From: Macrosoma leucophasiata
Lineage: Eukaryota > Arthropoda > Insecta > Lepidoptera > Hedylidae
Assembly: GCA_036365455.1 (NCBI GenBank)
Contig: JAWQUS010000023.1
Span: 7,502,001-7,566,000, forward strand
Direction of reading: 5' to 3'
DNA: 64,000 nt
Shown: piece after piece, positions 19,528-31,601 of the stretch
How the letters are laid out: every line of letters starts with the position of its first letter
Position numbering within the stretch: position 1 is the first letter of the stretch
Notes under the pieces: model-generated
What the model saw: the letters and a program-made list of their open reading frames with translations, nothing else
Database searches by the model: none
Told to the model about the DNA's origin: nothing
Made by a program: the position numbers and the translations under genes

Positions 19528-20330
19528 CTGGTCAAGTGCGTGTCGGGCTACGCGCAGTGTAGGGTTCCGTACTCACAGAGAAAGAGATGTAATTAAAAAA
19601 ATATATATATTTCTATGGAGTTGTTCGAAATTTTCGAGTAAAATACATTTGGTCGAGTATTATCTACTCGCAAACTTGCAAGGCCAACTTAAGTGTCATA
19701 ATTTTCCTTTTCATTTCTTTATATGTAGCTACTATTGCTGTAACGTATGAATTTCTAACAACAACCGTTTAGTTGGTAGGGGAGGATACTTGACTCTAGA
19801 TAACTAAAATTGGCACTTTAAGGTTTAATTAGTCACGAACAGTTATTAAGTCATTCTGAGTATAAAATCATTACAGTAAAGAAAAAAAAGCAATTCAAAT
19901 TTGTATAGGAAACGTTTCACCTTAAAGCTTAATAAGTCACGAATTAACTTAATCGAAAAATGATGTTCGGAAATCCATAATAGTTTTTAAAGACTAATCC
20001 AACGATACCCCACACTATATGGCAATCGAAAATAAAAAAATATCCGCGCGTTACTAGTAAGGGGAGGGGAGGTTACCCTAAATATTTTTTTTCATGTTTT
20101 TATTCTTTCACTTTGTTAGCGTGATTAAGTTGTATACTTGTACCAAATTTCAAGTCTCTAGTATCAATAGTTTTTGCGCTAAACCCCGGACGGACAGACA
20201 GACAGACGGACAGACAAACAGACAGGCAGACGGACGGACGGACGGACGGACGGACGGACGGATGGACGGACAGACGGACATGGCGAAACTATAAGGGTTC
20301 CTTGTTTACTATGGAACTCCAAAAAAGAAT
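19528..20330 (+). repeat. Interspersed repeat F with microsatellite
   Basis: Starts CAAGTGCGTGTCGGGCTACG, GGGTTCCGTACTC; ends ATAAGGGTTCCTTGTTTAC. The same start and end blocks occur at 44165-44640 and, inverted, 43390-43672. Family unknown; common in Lepidoptera as 'aagtgcgagtcgg...gggttccgta' type repeats. Confidence 0.6.
20193..20282. repeat. (GGAC)n/(AGAC)n microsatellite
   Basis: Interspersed 4-bp units AGAC, GGAC, AAAC, about 22 repeats. It encodes the DRQTD/DGRTDG-like chance peptide in the overlapping frame, which is not a gene. Confidence 0.9.
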
Positions 20331-20371
20331 AATTCTATTAAAAGTAAAACTAATAAAACGTCTTATTTAGA

Positions 20372-20466
20372 CTGCACCGATATCCGAAACTTTTATTTAG
20401 GTTCGGTTACGGGTAGAAAAATATTTCGGATATCCGATTCGGTTATGGAGCTCCATAACATCCCTA
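20372..20466 (-). repeat. Fragment of an element ending TAGGGATG
   Basis: GATATCCGAAAC and TTCGGATATCCGATTCGG with an end CATCCCTAG. A similar end at 49688 has ATTCGG repeats. These ends are like those of hAT-type transposons, but no target duplication was found. Confidence 0.4.
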
Positions 20467-20828
20467 GTAGCCTCATCTTAAGCATTCTGTTGTTATCGTT
20501 TCCGAAAACAGTTCAGCCAATCAAAACAGTTCAAGAAGATTATTTCAGTGATGTGTGATTCAATTATCGATTGATTTGTTTACAAAATCTTTTACAGATG
20601 AGTCAAAACTATTTTTGATCAGCGCTGATTTCTTCAATACCCTTAGGTACTATTACGACAATCATGTTCCACTTTTTAGGGTTCATTAGCCAAATGGCAA
20701 AAACGGAACCCTTACAGATTCGTATCCGAAATAGTTCTCTTTTGGTCCCATAAAAATATAAAAGAGTTTGGCCCAGTATTTTTTTATTTCATAAGCATTA
20801 TTGTTATCTTGGATTATGTAACAATCAC

Positions 20829-21127
20829 TTTTTTTTAATGACTTGGAAGTGGCAACCCAGCATTCAGTTCACATTGATGTTAAGTGATGACTATAGACTA
20901 TAGACTATAGCCTATAGACACCCACAAAAAGACCAAGGTCAAAATGCAGATGCGTTACCACTCCTGAGGCCTAAGGTGTTATGCCTCTGTGCCGGAAATT
21001 ACAGGGCCGTACATTACCACCTGACCGGAAAACGATAGTGCTGAACACTACCATTTAGGGGCAAGTATATTAGGTAATGCGTTGGTGCCTACGCCCGCGA
21101 GCTCCGTCACTGGAGCTCTACCACCAG
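20829..21127 (-). repeat. SINE-A copy, full length
   Basis: Poly-T at left, CTCTACCACCAG at right. A 7-bp unit (ACTATAG) is tandemly expanded three times within the 3' block at 20889-20915. Confidence 0.85.
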
Positions 21128-21295
21128 CATTTCAAGAATCTTGACAACAGGCGTGAATGTTACATTTTCTAGCATACAAAACACAAACAACAAAATAAGA
21201 ATATATGTATAATTATCGTAAATACGCTATATCATTTTTTCTGATAAAATATGCAAGTATATATTGTTAACCATTATTAATTTAAATTTGTTTGA

Positions 21296-21545
21296 TCTGC
21301 TTGACATCCGTGAAACACCAGGGTCCCAGATGAAAATCAGCGTCAAGTCGATTGATGTTATCGACTTGACATGAAGCTGAGCTGGGCTCCCATTTGGACC
21401 AGCCGTGAGACTTAATCTCTTTTTTTTTTCTTTTTAATTGTTATTGTTTTTGCTTTTTGTTTAATTGTACCTGTATACCTAATCGTCTGGCAATTTGTAT
21501 CATCATGTCTCTGTGCTGTCCAAATAAATGTTTTCTATTCTATTC
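21296..21545 (+). repeat. LINE 3' UTR fragment with hairpin
   Basis: An 11-bp stem GTCAAGTCGAT / ATCGACTTGAC with loop TGATGTT (about 21343-21371) precedes GCTGGGCTCCCATTTGGACC and an end of TCCAAATAAATG then TTTTCTATTCTATTCTA. The repeated 3' TTCTA units suit a CR1-like LINE end. Confidence 0.5.
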
Positions 21546-21714
21546 TAAACTGACCTCTCTGTTATCTATCACCAAACTACTCTCAATCCAATTCTCAATT
21601 TTTCATCCACCTGCATCAGCAAATCAAGTCACGCTAAAAACGAGGGGAACATGTAAAGCCGTAAATTCGGGTAACAGGAACAAGCTATCAAGTATTTAGC
21701 ATTGACCATGAATG

Positions 21715-21960
21715 CGGGGCGTCGGTACAGGCGGTAGCGGAGGCGGAGGCGGCGGCAGCGGCAGCGGACAGGCGGACTCAGCTGCAGTGCTCCGCCGCCC
21801 ATCCTGCCGAACTGACATGCCCGGCACTACCGCCCCGCTTATATCGAAACTCCCGCTCGCGCCCATTCATTCGCGTGTGCTGTGATCGTGATCCAATCAT
21901 CCAAAATGTCGCGAAGAGGATTTCGACGATACGTTCGTAGTTGAAATTAATTTCAGGGTG
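21715..21960 (+). promoter_or_regulatory. CpG-rich promoter-like island
   Basis: The only long G+C- and CpG-rich noncoding stretch apart from the 6.3-kb exon. It includes imperfect GGCGGA/GGCAGC repeats (21730-21772), a TATA-like CTTATATCG at 21837-21845 and about 30 bp downstream CCATTCATTCGCG as a possible initiator. An ATG at 21906 opens a 12-codon frame (MSRRGFRRYVRS) ending at 21944. It could be a 5' untranslated exon or upstream ORF of a plus-strand gene. No donor site is clear. Direction is inferred only from the TATA-like site. Confidence 0.4.
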
Positions 21961-24430
21961 TCATAGCTTTTGTGTCAGCAATGTATATGTACGGTTTAAC
22001 GAAACGGTGTTGAATCATTGTGGTTTGTTACAGGATTTTTTTATTTGGTTTGACGTTATCGATGATTTGTTATTATCGTTTGTTGCATTTTGAAAGCGCA
22101 TTTGATTTGAAAGTGTGCGCGGAATTGGGTTAACTTCCTCTGGAAAGAACGAGGCGGTTGCCAAAATAAACATAATATAAAATGTCTTTCAGAGCCCAAT
22201 TTCAACGCTTGACATTCTGCATCCAAATTACTTCATGAGATAATAAACTTTAATATAAATCTTCCAGCCTGTATGTAACTTCCGTAAGAAATAGTTTGCT
22301 CTGTGAAAAGTAGACAAATTTTGAATGTGTTTACAACGAAAGTACCTATCTGTTTAAGCTACTCATTTTTAACATAAACACAATACCTATAAATAAATTG
22401 TATGTATAAGAATAACTAACAACATATTATTGTAACAAAAGTTCGTGTTCAAATTTTACTATAACCAATGTCTAATAAAACACAAACAACGTTATAATTT
22501 TTACAAATGTAAAGCCAGTTAAGGTGTTTTTATATATTAATTGTCATATATTTGGAACTGCCAAAGATATCTAGACTATTCAGAAATATTATTTGTCAAG
22601 GAAAATATGTCGAGGAAAACTTAAATCCTATGGATATTTTGTAATCAAGTACGGATACTTACTGCTATATCTACCGCCTATACGTCTACTGTATTAGAAA
22701 CTCTACCTATAATTTATCATAGATATTATCTCAAAAAAATATGCCTATCCTACCTAATAATATAAATCGATAATGACACAGCTCGATCGTAATACCAAAC
22801 AACATTTTAACGACATTTGACGCAAATATTTAACTACTTAGTTAGCATCTAATGGAGGTCCACACTATCTCGGCATTGAGATTACGGTGACGTAGTGGGT
22901 TAGTTGATATCCACTCCGATTCCTCACTTCAATTGATATAATCCATACAGCAAACGTATTGGTTACAACCACTTGAGTCTTGACATTGCAACAATATTAT
23001 TTACCATTAAGGATCACGTGGTCTCAATAGTATATCGTCCGACGACAATTAATTCATGTTTATTAAACAAATTAACGATATGAGTGTGCTATTGAATACT
23101 CCGTGCCTACTAATTGGCAGTTTCAAGCGACGCCTGTGACGCGACTATTGTTTGAAAGAAAATCTCAACAACCTCCAAAGAGGTCGACACCGTGAAATCG
23201 CTTATCAACTGAAACAAACTTAAATCTTTAACGTGACATTTCCGGTATCAACATTCAATTTTAATGTTAAGTCAACGTTAATTTTTATTTACTTATCTAA
23301 ATAGATTTAAAACATGTTTCTGTGTTTTATGATTACCACATTAATATCATTGCTATTTGTGTTGATTAATATGAAGAAAAAATTGCAACATAAATTTATT
23401 GTGATTGAAGTTAAATGTATTTTAATGCAGTTACGGCATGAAAATCGAATGCTTTTCGTATGTAAATTGAATAGGAACACTTTCAAACTGTCAAAAAGTT
23501 ATCTAGGGCAATACCGCCATCAACAAACGTCAAGCTAAATTCAGATTATATTATGATAGCTCTAAAGCTTACTTTTCGTCGACGTTCGTCATACGTCAAA
23601 ATAAAGTAAGATTGCAATAAGGCTGCTATAAGAGATGGTAGAATTAACACGTTCGTTTTCTTTAGACTGTGATGGTAGTGTGGCCCCAGATCTCATATAG
23701 AGCCAAGTGTCTAACTCTACACGGCCTAACGCTACAAGCCCTTCATAAACTCTACACCTTAATCAAAATGCGTAGCTCGGCCATTTAAAAGGAGTTCTTA
23801 GATTTAACTAATGATCCACACTAAGTGATGGTAACTTTAATCACTGGCATAATGTCTACAAAAAAGTACACTATAGTCAATTCGTTTCACAACGTTCTGA
23901 TTTGGAGAATGCAAATGAGAGAATACAATTAAAATGAGTGCCCTTACATCAGACATGTGCCAAATAGAAGGATTAATTAACTAAAGGACACATTGAACCT
24001 TTCTCAAGAATTGTCGATTGTTATAATGACAGTTTCTTATATTAATAATTATTTTGTTATACACGATGAGCTCTTCAGCTACTTCAAAGTGTGACGTATT
24101 TAAACTATTAACTAAAAACTCGCAAAGTATAATCTATAGTATGTACCTATTATATTTATACGTAGTATGGGTCGCCGGTCTCGTGCGTATTTGTTCCCTC
24201 CCTTCACGCGTCTTGATAAAATATATCGTGATTTTAGTATAGTAGATTTATTGAACGTGTCTTTCAACGCGATGCGAGTAATTTTGTGGGACGCACGTGA
24301 GAGTCATTAGAGTAAGAAGGTGATTTCCCTTAGAAAATGTAAAAATAATGCGCGGCTCCATAATTTTCCGACAAAGACTTAACAACTTAGTCCTTAGGAA
24401 TTGTAACGCATCTCGCAATCATCATTTTTA
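21961..24430. other. 2.5 kb without recognised features
   Basis: The longest repeat-free stretch in the window, directly after the promoter-like island. Open frames are short and AT-biased. It may be intron or intergenic; being free of SINE-A in a region full of it makes it a candidate for conserved regulatory sequence, but that is only inference. Confidence 0.4.
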
Positions 24431-24711
24431 CTGGTGATAGAGTTCCAGTGTAGGAGCTCGAGGTTGTAGGCTAGACACCACCGCATTACCTAATCTACCT
24501 GCCGCCAAATCGTGTTCAGCACTATCGTGTTCCCCTTAGATGGTTATGTATGGCCCCGTAATAACTATCATAAAGACATAACAACTTAGGCCTCAGAGGT
24601 GGCAATCCACCTGCATTTTGACCTCTAGTCTTTGTGTCTATAGATTGTAGTCATCACTTAACATCAATGTGAACTGCAGGCTTGTTTGCCACCTTCATTT
24701 CATAAAAAAAA
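24431..24711 (+). repeat. SINE-A copy, full length
   Basis: Starts CTGGTGATAGAGTTCCAG, ends ATTTCATAAAAAAA. Contains the variant CCCCGTAATAACTATCATAA in place of AATTTCCGGCACAG, a subfamily mark also in the 26803 and 39940 copies. Confidence 0.85.
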
Positions 24712-24764
24712 GTAAAATTGTTCATAGTTATGAGTAATATGTTTTTAAATGTTTCAATATTCAT

Positions 24765-25012
24765 CATCATCATCATCACTCGAAAGACATCGACTACTGG
24801 ACAAAGTCTCCCCTAAAGACGCCCACAACATTGTTGTGCGTCATTAGGGGAGAATATGCCATAATAGCCACGCTTGGCAGGCGGATTAGCGATCCCAGTG
24901 CCGGCAGTTTTATCGCGGCACGCTGCATCCCATCCCGCGTAGTTATTTTGAAAGCCATTGTTCAGTTGACTGACTGCCCAACCGGAAGAATTCTTCTCCA
25001 CTAGAGGGGGAT
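24765..25012. repeat. Interspersed repeat E, second copy
   Basis: CATCATCATCATCA, then GGGGAGAATATGCCATAAT, CACGCTTGGCAGGCGGATT and GCACGCTGCATCCCATCCCG in the order of 15262-15592. Confidence 0.6.
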
Positions 25013-25014
25013 GG

Positions 25015-25312
25015 ATTTTTTTTTATATTATGGAAGTGGCAAACAAGCGTGAAGTTCACATTGGTGTTAAGTGACGACTGCAGCCTATAGACGGGTGTCT
25101 AGACCAAGACACAAAGACCAAGGTCAAAATGCAGATACGTTACCAAACCTGAGGCCTAAGGTGTTATGCCTTTGTGCCAGAAATTACAGGGCCGTACATT
25201 ACCACCTGACCGGAACACGATAGTGCTGAACACTACCATTTAGGGGCAAGTATATTAGGTAATGCGGTGGTGGCTACGCCCGCGGGCTCCGCCACTGGAG
25301 CTCTACCACCAG
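25015..25312 (-). repeat. SINE-A copy, full length
   Basis: Directly abuts repeat E. Poly-T at left edge, CTACCACCAG at right edge; nearly consensus. Confidence 0.85.
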
Positions 25313-25732
25313 TAGAATTTTTTGTCACGTCTTCAAATATATGAGCCTTATAAATAACTTGTTATTTTAGGGATAACGTACGAAAAAACCAAGTAAACCT
25401 AGAAGAACCTAGCTGACGCAACCGACTTCATATCATGCATACTAGGAAGGATACAAACCTGACCAGACCCAGTACTTTATAGCCGATGCATAATTTAATA
25501 AGACTACGCATTTGCTTGGCGCCGTTCGATTCTCCAGCACCACCTTGAAACTCTCATACGTATTTTGGCAGCCATTGTTGACCTATAAATAAAACGGGTC
25601 AGTACTTTTTCGGATGAACTTTCGAATGTCCTGATTTTGCAAAATCGTTGTACGTCTTTGTAAGTGTCCCTTAAATCTTAAGAAGCGTGTTTCTATAAAA
25701 GAAATGTGAAAGCATCCAAATCTATTATGATT
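25313..25732. other. Unassigned DNA
   Basis: No recognised gene or repeat. Confidence 0.35.
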
Positions 25733-26041
25733 TTTATACCATGAAAGCAGACAAGCATTCAGCTTATATTGATGAAAAAGTTTACTGGTGGACGCAGGCT
25801 CCAACTCATTTCCTAATCTTCTTGCTGCTAAATGCTAAATAGCAGCGCTATCGTATTCCGATCACGTGATCAAATAGAGCACTCTAATTTACGGCACATA
25901 GTCATGAGAGCTTAGACCTCAGGAGTGGGAACGCATCCACATTCCATTTTCTGGTAGATATACAGATGTTAATAGGGTACAATATTCACTTAAAATAATA
26001 TTGAACTGTATGCTTGTTTGCCATTTTATGACACAAAAAAG
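25733..26041. repeat. Two old SINE-A pieces, opposed
   Basis: 25733-25775 resembles the inverted 3' block (GCAGACAAGCATTCAGCTTA). From about 25779 a diverged plus copy runs to AACTGTATGCTTGTTTGCCA and ACACAAAAAAG at 26040. Confidence 0.6.
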
Positions 26042-26079
26042 AGAATATTTAGGCCTCATAGGCCGGTACCGAAAACCTA

Positions 26080-26165
26080 GATCTTCGGAAAGTACTCGAT
26101 CTATTTGATCTTGGTAGATCGATGTTGGTCTTCTTGGGTCATTGTAATCTACGTTCGCGTTGTAT
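26080..26165 (-). repeat. Diverged L1t LINE fragment
   Basis: CTCGATCTATTTGATCTTGG, TCTTCTTGGGTCATTG and CTACGTTCGCG align with 14607-14675 (C-terminal region of L1t). Confidence 0.5.
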
Positions 26166-26802
26166 ATATATATATTTTGTTTAGATTAGTTTGTATTAGT
26201 AGAAAATTACGTACGAAAGATTTACCATAAAATCTTATTTTATTGCAGTTATATCTAATGCGCTTGATTTTAAAACATATTAACTGTATTACTAATACAA
26301 AGTAACATTATCTGGCCGTTGTTTTGAAAAGGCTTTCTGTGCGACATGTTAACTGAAAACATACTATTTTACATGCCAATGTACAATAACTGCATATGAT
26401 AATAACATAGTGTGGAGCGAGGCGCAACCAAATTCATTATTGAGATTAGCCACCGGGCAAAATAATTGGAAAATGACAAACATCCTGTTAAAATTACCCA
26501 TAAACATTTTGTTATTGAAATCAACGTTATTGACTTATACTGCTTAAATAGGTAATATTAGAGAACTGACCGCTTGACCACATTGGCACCTTATGAGGTA
26601 TTAATAAAAGCTATATGTCATTGATTATGGATGAGCGGATAGTTCCCTGATTATACAAGTCTATATAAGCCACATCAACTATACGAAATAATTCAATTTT
26701 CAGCTGAAGCAACAAAAGACAAAATGTAGAAGAAACACCGGAAGTTTTTGAAGAAGATAAAATCTTCAATTTTACCGCTCTACACTCTATCTCAAAATGG
26801 TA
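26166..26802. other. Unassigned AT-rich DNA
   Basis: No recognised gene or repeat. Confidence 0.35.
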
Positions 26803-27112
26803 TTTTTTTATGTAATGAAGGTGACAAAAAGCATGCAGTTCACATGGATGTTAAGTGGTGACTGCAGCCTATAGATATCTGCACAAAAACCAGAGGTCAA
26901 AATGCAGATGCGCTGCCGCGCCTGAGATGTCAGCTGTTACGTCTCTGTGATAGTTATTACAGGGCTATACATTACCATCCAACCGGAATACGATAGTGCT
27001 ATGCTGAACACTACCATTTGGTGGCAGATAGGTTAGGTAACGCGGTGTTGCTTAGTAATTAGGTTAGGTAACGCAGTATTGCTACGCCCTACACTGGAAC
27101 TCTACCACCAGT
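26803..27112 (-). repeat. SINE-A copy with tandem duplication
   Basis: Full-length minus copy of the CTCTGTGATAGTTATTAC subfamily. A segment TAGGTTAGGTAACGC plus GGTGTTGCT is duplicated in tandem near 27008-27070. Confidence 0.8.
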
Positions 27113-27186
27113 AAAATTCATGGCTTGAATATACTTCAAACACGGTGTTTATCCCTGGAAACGCAATATTTGAATAGAATTTTTTA

Positions 27187-27472
27187 CTGGTGGTAGAGCT
27201 CCAGTGACGGAGCTCGCGGGCGTAGGCACCACCGCATTACCTAATTTACTTGCCGCTAAATGGTAGTGTTCAGCACTATCGTGTTCCGGTCAGGTGGTAA
27301 TGTACGGCCCTGTAATTTCCGGCACAGAGGCATAACACCTTAGGCCTCAGGGGTGGTAACGCATCTGCATTTTGGCCTTGGTCTTCATGTGGGTGTCTAT
27401 AGGCTGCAGTCATCACTTAACATCAATGTGAACTGCATGCTTGTTTGCCACTCGCATTACATAAAAAAAAAA
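27187..27472 (+). repeat. SINE-A copy, near consensus
   Basis: Head-to-head with the preceding minus copy, 74 bp apart. Landmarks: CTGGTGGTAGAGCTCCAGTG, GGTAATGTACGGCCCTG, GGCCTCAGGGGTGG, ACTGCATGCTTGTTTGCCA, poly-A. Confidence 0.9.
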
Positions 27473-27714
27473 TCCATTAAAAAAAACATTTTACTATGAA
27501 AGAACTAAAAGTTTAAATACTAACAACTAAGTTGTTTGCGGTTTAACTTTTTCTACATGGAAGGTCGCAGTTTAATTTGAGTGGCACTTTACAAACATTC
27601 AATAGGTATTCATTCCAAAACTTGTCAGAATCTTGTATGGGTTAGGAAAACTAGTGAAAGAGTCGTCTTTCATAAATGTTCTATATCAAAAAATAAAATA
27701 CTGTTCTTCTTCTT

Positions 27715-28170
27715 CTCTTTCGTGTCACTCTTGTCAGAGTGGTCGTGGTCACGTTGGGGCGTCCGCGTTGGTGTTGGAGGCAGACACAGCTCTCTTCACG
27801 ATCTCCCGCCATCTTCCTTGGTTTGTGGACTGTCTAGCGCAGTCTGACACACGGTTTCCCACTGCGGATTTCACTTGGTCAGTCCAGCGCATAGGTGCTC
27901 TGCCGCGTGATTGGGTTCCCTCCATTTTTCCTTGTACGACCAGTCGTTCTATTGAGTCATTTCCACGTCCCTATACATGGCCAAAGTTCTGCAGTATACG
28001 TGTTTGTACTATGCTCGATAGACGCTTTGTGATGCCAAGTTCCTTGAGTATGAACACATTGGTGCGGAACTCCATCCAAGATATGCCAAGCATCTTCCTC
28101 CAGCACCATATCTCTAGAGCATCTATCTTCCCTCTTTCCAACTCACGCACTGTCCAAAATCCGTCTAAAA
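27715..28170 (-). pseudogene. Non-LTR retrotransposon ORF2 C-terminus
   Basis: Minus-strand translation gives ERGKIDALEIWCWRKMLGIS, WMEFRTNVFILKELGITKRL, then SIERLVVQGKMEGTQSRGRA and PMRWTDQVKSAVGN. The WCWRKML, LKEL, QGKxEG, RGRxPxRWTDQ series is typical of the region after the reverse transcriptase domain of RTE/R4-like LINEs in Lepidoptera. A TAG follows FGHV, so it is broken; stop near 27750. The plus-strand 202-codon frame over the same bases is only its shadow. 5' truncated. Confidence 0.75.
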
Positions 28171-29019
28171 ATACCGTTACATTACATATTAACTATCGAA
28201 GTCTATTTACATGGTACATAGGAAATACTTATGTACTCTGAAAGTTTTCCAATTGTCGATAGTAACTTTTCTAGTGTACAGTCAATAGTAATACATAGTT
28301 GTAAAAGTTATCTACGTATGTCATATTTGCTGTAATATTACAGTCAAATATTCTGTTATGTGTTGTTTTGTTGTAGTAGAGCTCATGGGATACATATGAG
28401 TTAGTACAAAGTTCGATTCTCGTGTCAATAAGTAAGAGTTAATGGTATTTTTCGATTTAAAAATATACCCAGCCCAATGGTAGCAAATCATTACATGCTT
28501 GTTTGCTACCATCATGCCATGTAAAATCATTATCAATTACATGGGAACTCAGTAAAGAAATTGGCAAATAGTGGAAGATTGCTATGAATATATTTGCCTA
28601 TGTCTATGCCTGCAGGAAATACAGGTATAAAGTAACGTTAACATTTTTAAATCGTCACTAGGTATGTGTCTACATTGTGTCTAGGTATATGTCGCGCTGT
28701 TGCTACGTGTATTCAACAAATCTTTGATGTTCGGTGTTTATTATTTTTATGGTAATAACGTTAGTTCCAGTCACGCTTGATTCTCTAGATATCTACATTC
28801 GGTCGTGGTTAAACAATACGTATTCGTTAAAGACTAATTTTGTTTTTTTTTGTCTCTGCAAGCCGAAATCGCGCTGTGATTTAAAGCGTGGTTTACACTT
28901 TTCGAGTACATGTGTTTTTGTTTGTTGATGAAATTGAGTAGGTACTACAACGTTTACAAATAAATCCCTTCTAGTGAAAGGTGAATGTTTTTAAAACTTA
29001 ATATTTCAGTACCTAGTCT
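28171..29019. other. Unassigned DNA
   Basis: A small hairpin GGTAGCAAA / TTTGCTACC with TACATGCTTG (28480-28512) recalls the SINE-A 3' block. No gene recognised. Confidence 0.4.
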
Positions 29020-29345
29020 AATGTGGTCCTGGGTTCGATCCCCTGGGAGCGATAAAGGTATTTTATCCTTTATATCTGATGCAATTGGGATTTATAATAT
29101 ATTTTGATGTTTCCCAGTACCTCTGTGCATGGTTATGTGCCCATCATAGATGTCAATAGGCCACCTGTTAGATGGGTCAAAACGTAACCGGCGAATCGTG
29201 GTTGTTTCCTTGTATGCTATTGATATCTCCAGGCACATTATCAAACTCCGAATGTGGCACTGGGAAACTTTCGAAAACTGGAGAAAAATAGCTCCCGACC
29301 TGGTGATCGAATCCTGGACAGCATCGAAGCAGTAGTAGTCTGTCA
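29020..29345. repeat. Two SINE-B copies tail to tail
   Basis: Plus copy: GGTCCTGGGTTCGATCCCCT (box B), TTTCCCAGTACCTC, AACGTAACCGGCGAATCGTG. From about 29220 the minus copy: GTGGCACTGGGAAACTTTCG, then GATCGAATCCTGGACAGC (box B inverted). The frames on both strands here are not genes. Confidence 0.65.
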
Positions 29346-29365
29346 CTAGACTACTTACTACTTAC

Positions 29366-29625
29366 TGTCATCATCATCATTTTGGCCAAAACACGTTTAC
29401 TGCTGGACAAAGGCCTCTCCCAAAGATAGCCACAACGAAGAGTCCAGGACCGCCATCATTCAGCGATTCACCAGGTCGTCGGTCCACCTGGGAGGCAGCC
29501 TACACTTCGTCTTCCGGTACGCGGTCACCATTTGAGAGCTCTTCTGCCCAACGGCGGTCAGTTCTTCTAGCTATGTGATCATCCCACTGCCACATGAGTT
29601 TCGCTATTCGGTGGGCTATCTATGA
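29366..29625 (-). pseudogene. Non-LTR retrotransposon C-terminus and 3' end
   Basis: Minus-strand translation gives WQWDDHIARRTDRRWAEEL, NGDRVPEDEV and, after a break, QVDRRPGESLNDGGPG. The WQWxxHIARRTDxRW signature belongs to a lepidopteran endonuclease-reverse transcriptase LINE; the piece at 46571 comes from the same type. The 3' end reads into GTCCAGCAGTAAACGTG and (ATG)n. Confidence 0.7.
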
Positions 29626-29779
29626 GGGCATCCTCATTTCTTCATTCATTCGATATCGCAGGGAAACTTACGACATTACGGCGATGTAGGTACAACACCT
29701 AAAAGGTAAATGAATATGTATCCAAGTTTTTAGTCGATAGTTCCATTAACCCGATTTCTATAATTTGATAACTCTCTCA

Positions 29780-30044
29780 CTGGTGGTAGAGCACCAGTGA
29801 CGGAGCTCACGGGAGTAGGCACCACCGCATCACCTAATTCACTTGCCGCTAAATGGTAGTGTTCAGCACTATCGTGTTCCGGTCAGGTGGTAATGTTCGG
29901 CCCTGTAATTACCTTAGGCCTCAGGAGTGATAACGCATCTGCATTTCGACCTTGGTCTTTGTGTAGGTGTCTATAGGCTGCAGTCATCACTTAACATCAA
30001 TATGAACTGCATGCTTTTTACCACTACCATTACATAAAAAAAAA
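29780..30044 (+). repeat. SINE-A copy
   Basis: Near consensus, with a 25-bp deletion of the TTCCGGCACAGAGG segment. Ends TTACATAAAAAAAAA. Confidence 0.85.
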
Positions 30045-30611
30045 TCTTTCTAAACTAATTTTATCAAGAATGGCCAAAAGGTTTAGCTGCGAAAACAAAG
30101 CAAACACAAATTTAACACATGTTACAAACATTTAGTTCATTTATAGCATTGGTACTTAGTTACGTACCGATGGATATGTTATCCATTTCAAAGAAAGATT
30201 TTTTCTCGTATTTTTTTTTTCGCTTCCGTTTATTTTTTTTACAGTTCATTGATATCGAAATTTAAAAAAAACTTGCATGCCTACTTTAAAAAAACCTGTT
30301 GAATAAACACGATATTTACCACTTATTAAAGTTTATACTTGCTCATCGTGTCTTTAAATGATTCACGTTCTTTCAGTTCCGGTGCGTATGTAATTTTGTA
30401 ATTATATCAAACTCCTAACTCAAAACAGAACTAGTGAATAATGAAAAGATTGTAAACATGTTGATTTTGGATTATTGTAAACATCTGTCCGTAACAATCT
30501 GCTAGCTGCCAGTGTATGATTTTTTGTGTGAGATATAATAAATAATGAGAAATATCTAATATTACTGATAATAGACTTTTTCCATTAGGAATAATAACTC
30601 AGTAGAAGGCT
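30045..30611. other. Unassigned AT-rich DNA
   Basis: Low-complexity T and A runs; no gene or repeat recognised. Confidence 0.4.
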
Positions 30612-30715
30612 TTGAGGGAGATAGAGCTTCAGTGATGGAGCTCAAAGGCGTAGGCACTCTTGCATTACTTAATCTATATGCCACTAAATGCGTATTCCGG
30701 TTAGATGTTAGAGCG
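30612..30715 (+). repeat. SINE-A 5' fragment
   Basis: GATAGAGCTTCAGTGATGGA, GCTCAAAGGCGTAGGCAC, ATGCCACTAAATGC and GTATTCCGGTTAGATG; stops there without a tail. Confidence 0.65.
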
Positions 30716-31601
30716 TTGGTACTTTTTAGTGTTAGTCATTTCAAGCGCAGATGAGTAACTGCTAATGCCTTTGTAGCAACATCACAATTAAACTTTCATC
30801 ACTCAAAATAGAGGTACTTACGGTATTAAAGAAAATGTGTAAGATGAATTTCAGTAGGTTCGCGCCCTATTACCTACTTGCACTTGAAAATTTTAACTGT
30901 ACAATTGTAGGTAACCCTGTATGGAATGCATAATAATAATTATGTACTCTACCAACCTCCTTTTTTTTTCTTTTACCTCCACACTTTAGTAAATTTACAT
31001 GTTTTTTTTTACTTACACAATTTACAAATTAAGATACATATTATAAACAAATCTTGTTGAATGATTTGAATAAAGTAAACAAATTTTCAAGTAATTTTTT
31101 AATACCTAGGCATTTTATATTTTTCAGCTAATTTCTTCTTGATTCTACAATCAAAACAAAAAATCTAGAAAGATGGTAAACGGGTTAACGTTATTTATTT
31201 TCTTATAATAAAAATGTTATGTACCCCGACAGTTCGTTAATAATTTTTATTTTTTTTGTATTAAAAACTTTGATAAACGTTGTTTTTCTAACATACACTC
31301 GCGCGTCATGTTACTCGTAGATCTAAATTCGTCAATGGTAGGGAACAGTCAAGTGTACAGAAATATTGATCTTAAAACGCATTCCTCGTCATTGTATACG
31401 TTCCGCGAATTAGTAGGTATGCGGAAATGTTCGCTTGTACACATAGTTACCTTAGGTAGTGGAAATAAGACTTATATTTGATAGTTTTTGTACTAGCGGA
31501 CCGTGACTGTAGCGTACCTATCGCGTATTCGCGAAAAGAGTATGAAAATTATTACTCCGACTGCTTGTAATTCATTTAAAACATTATCTACTGCTAATTT
31601 T
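30716..31601. other. Unassigned AT-rich DNA
   Basis: No gene or repeat recognised. Confidence 0.4.

Noticed and set aside
20094..20294. 66-codon frame with repeated RTDG residues
   Set aside because: Translation of a GGAC/AGAC microsatellite.
27633..28241. Longest open frame, 202 codons, plus strand
   Set aside because: It is the antisense of a LINE C-terminus whose minus-strand translation has family motifs (WCWRKML, QGKMEG, RGRAPMRWTDQ).
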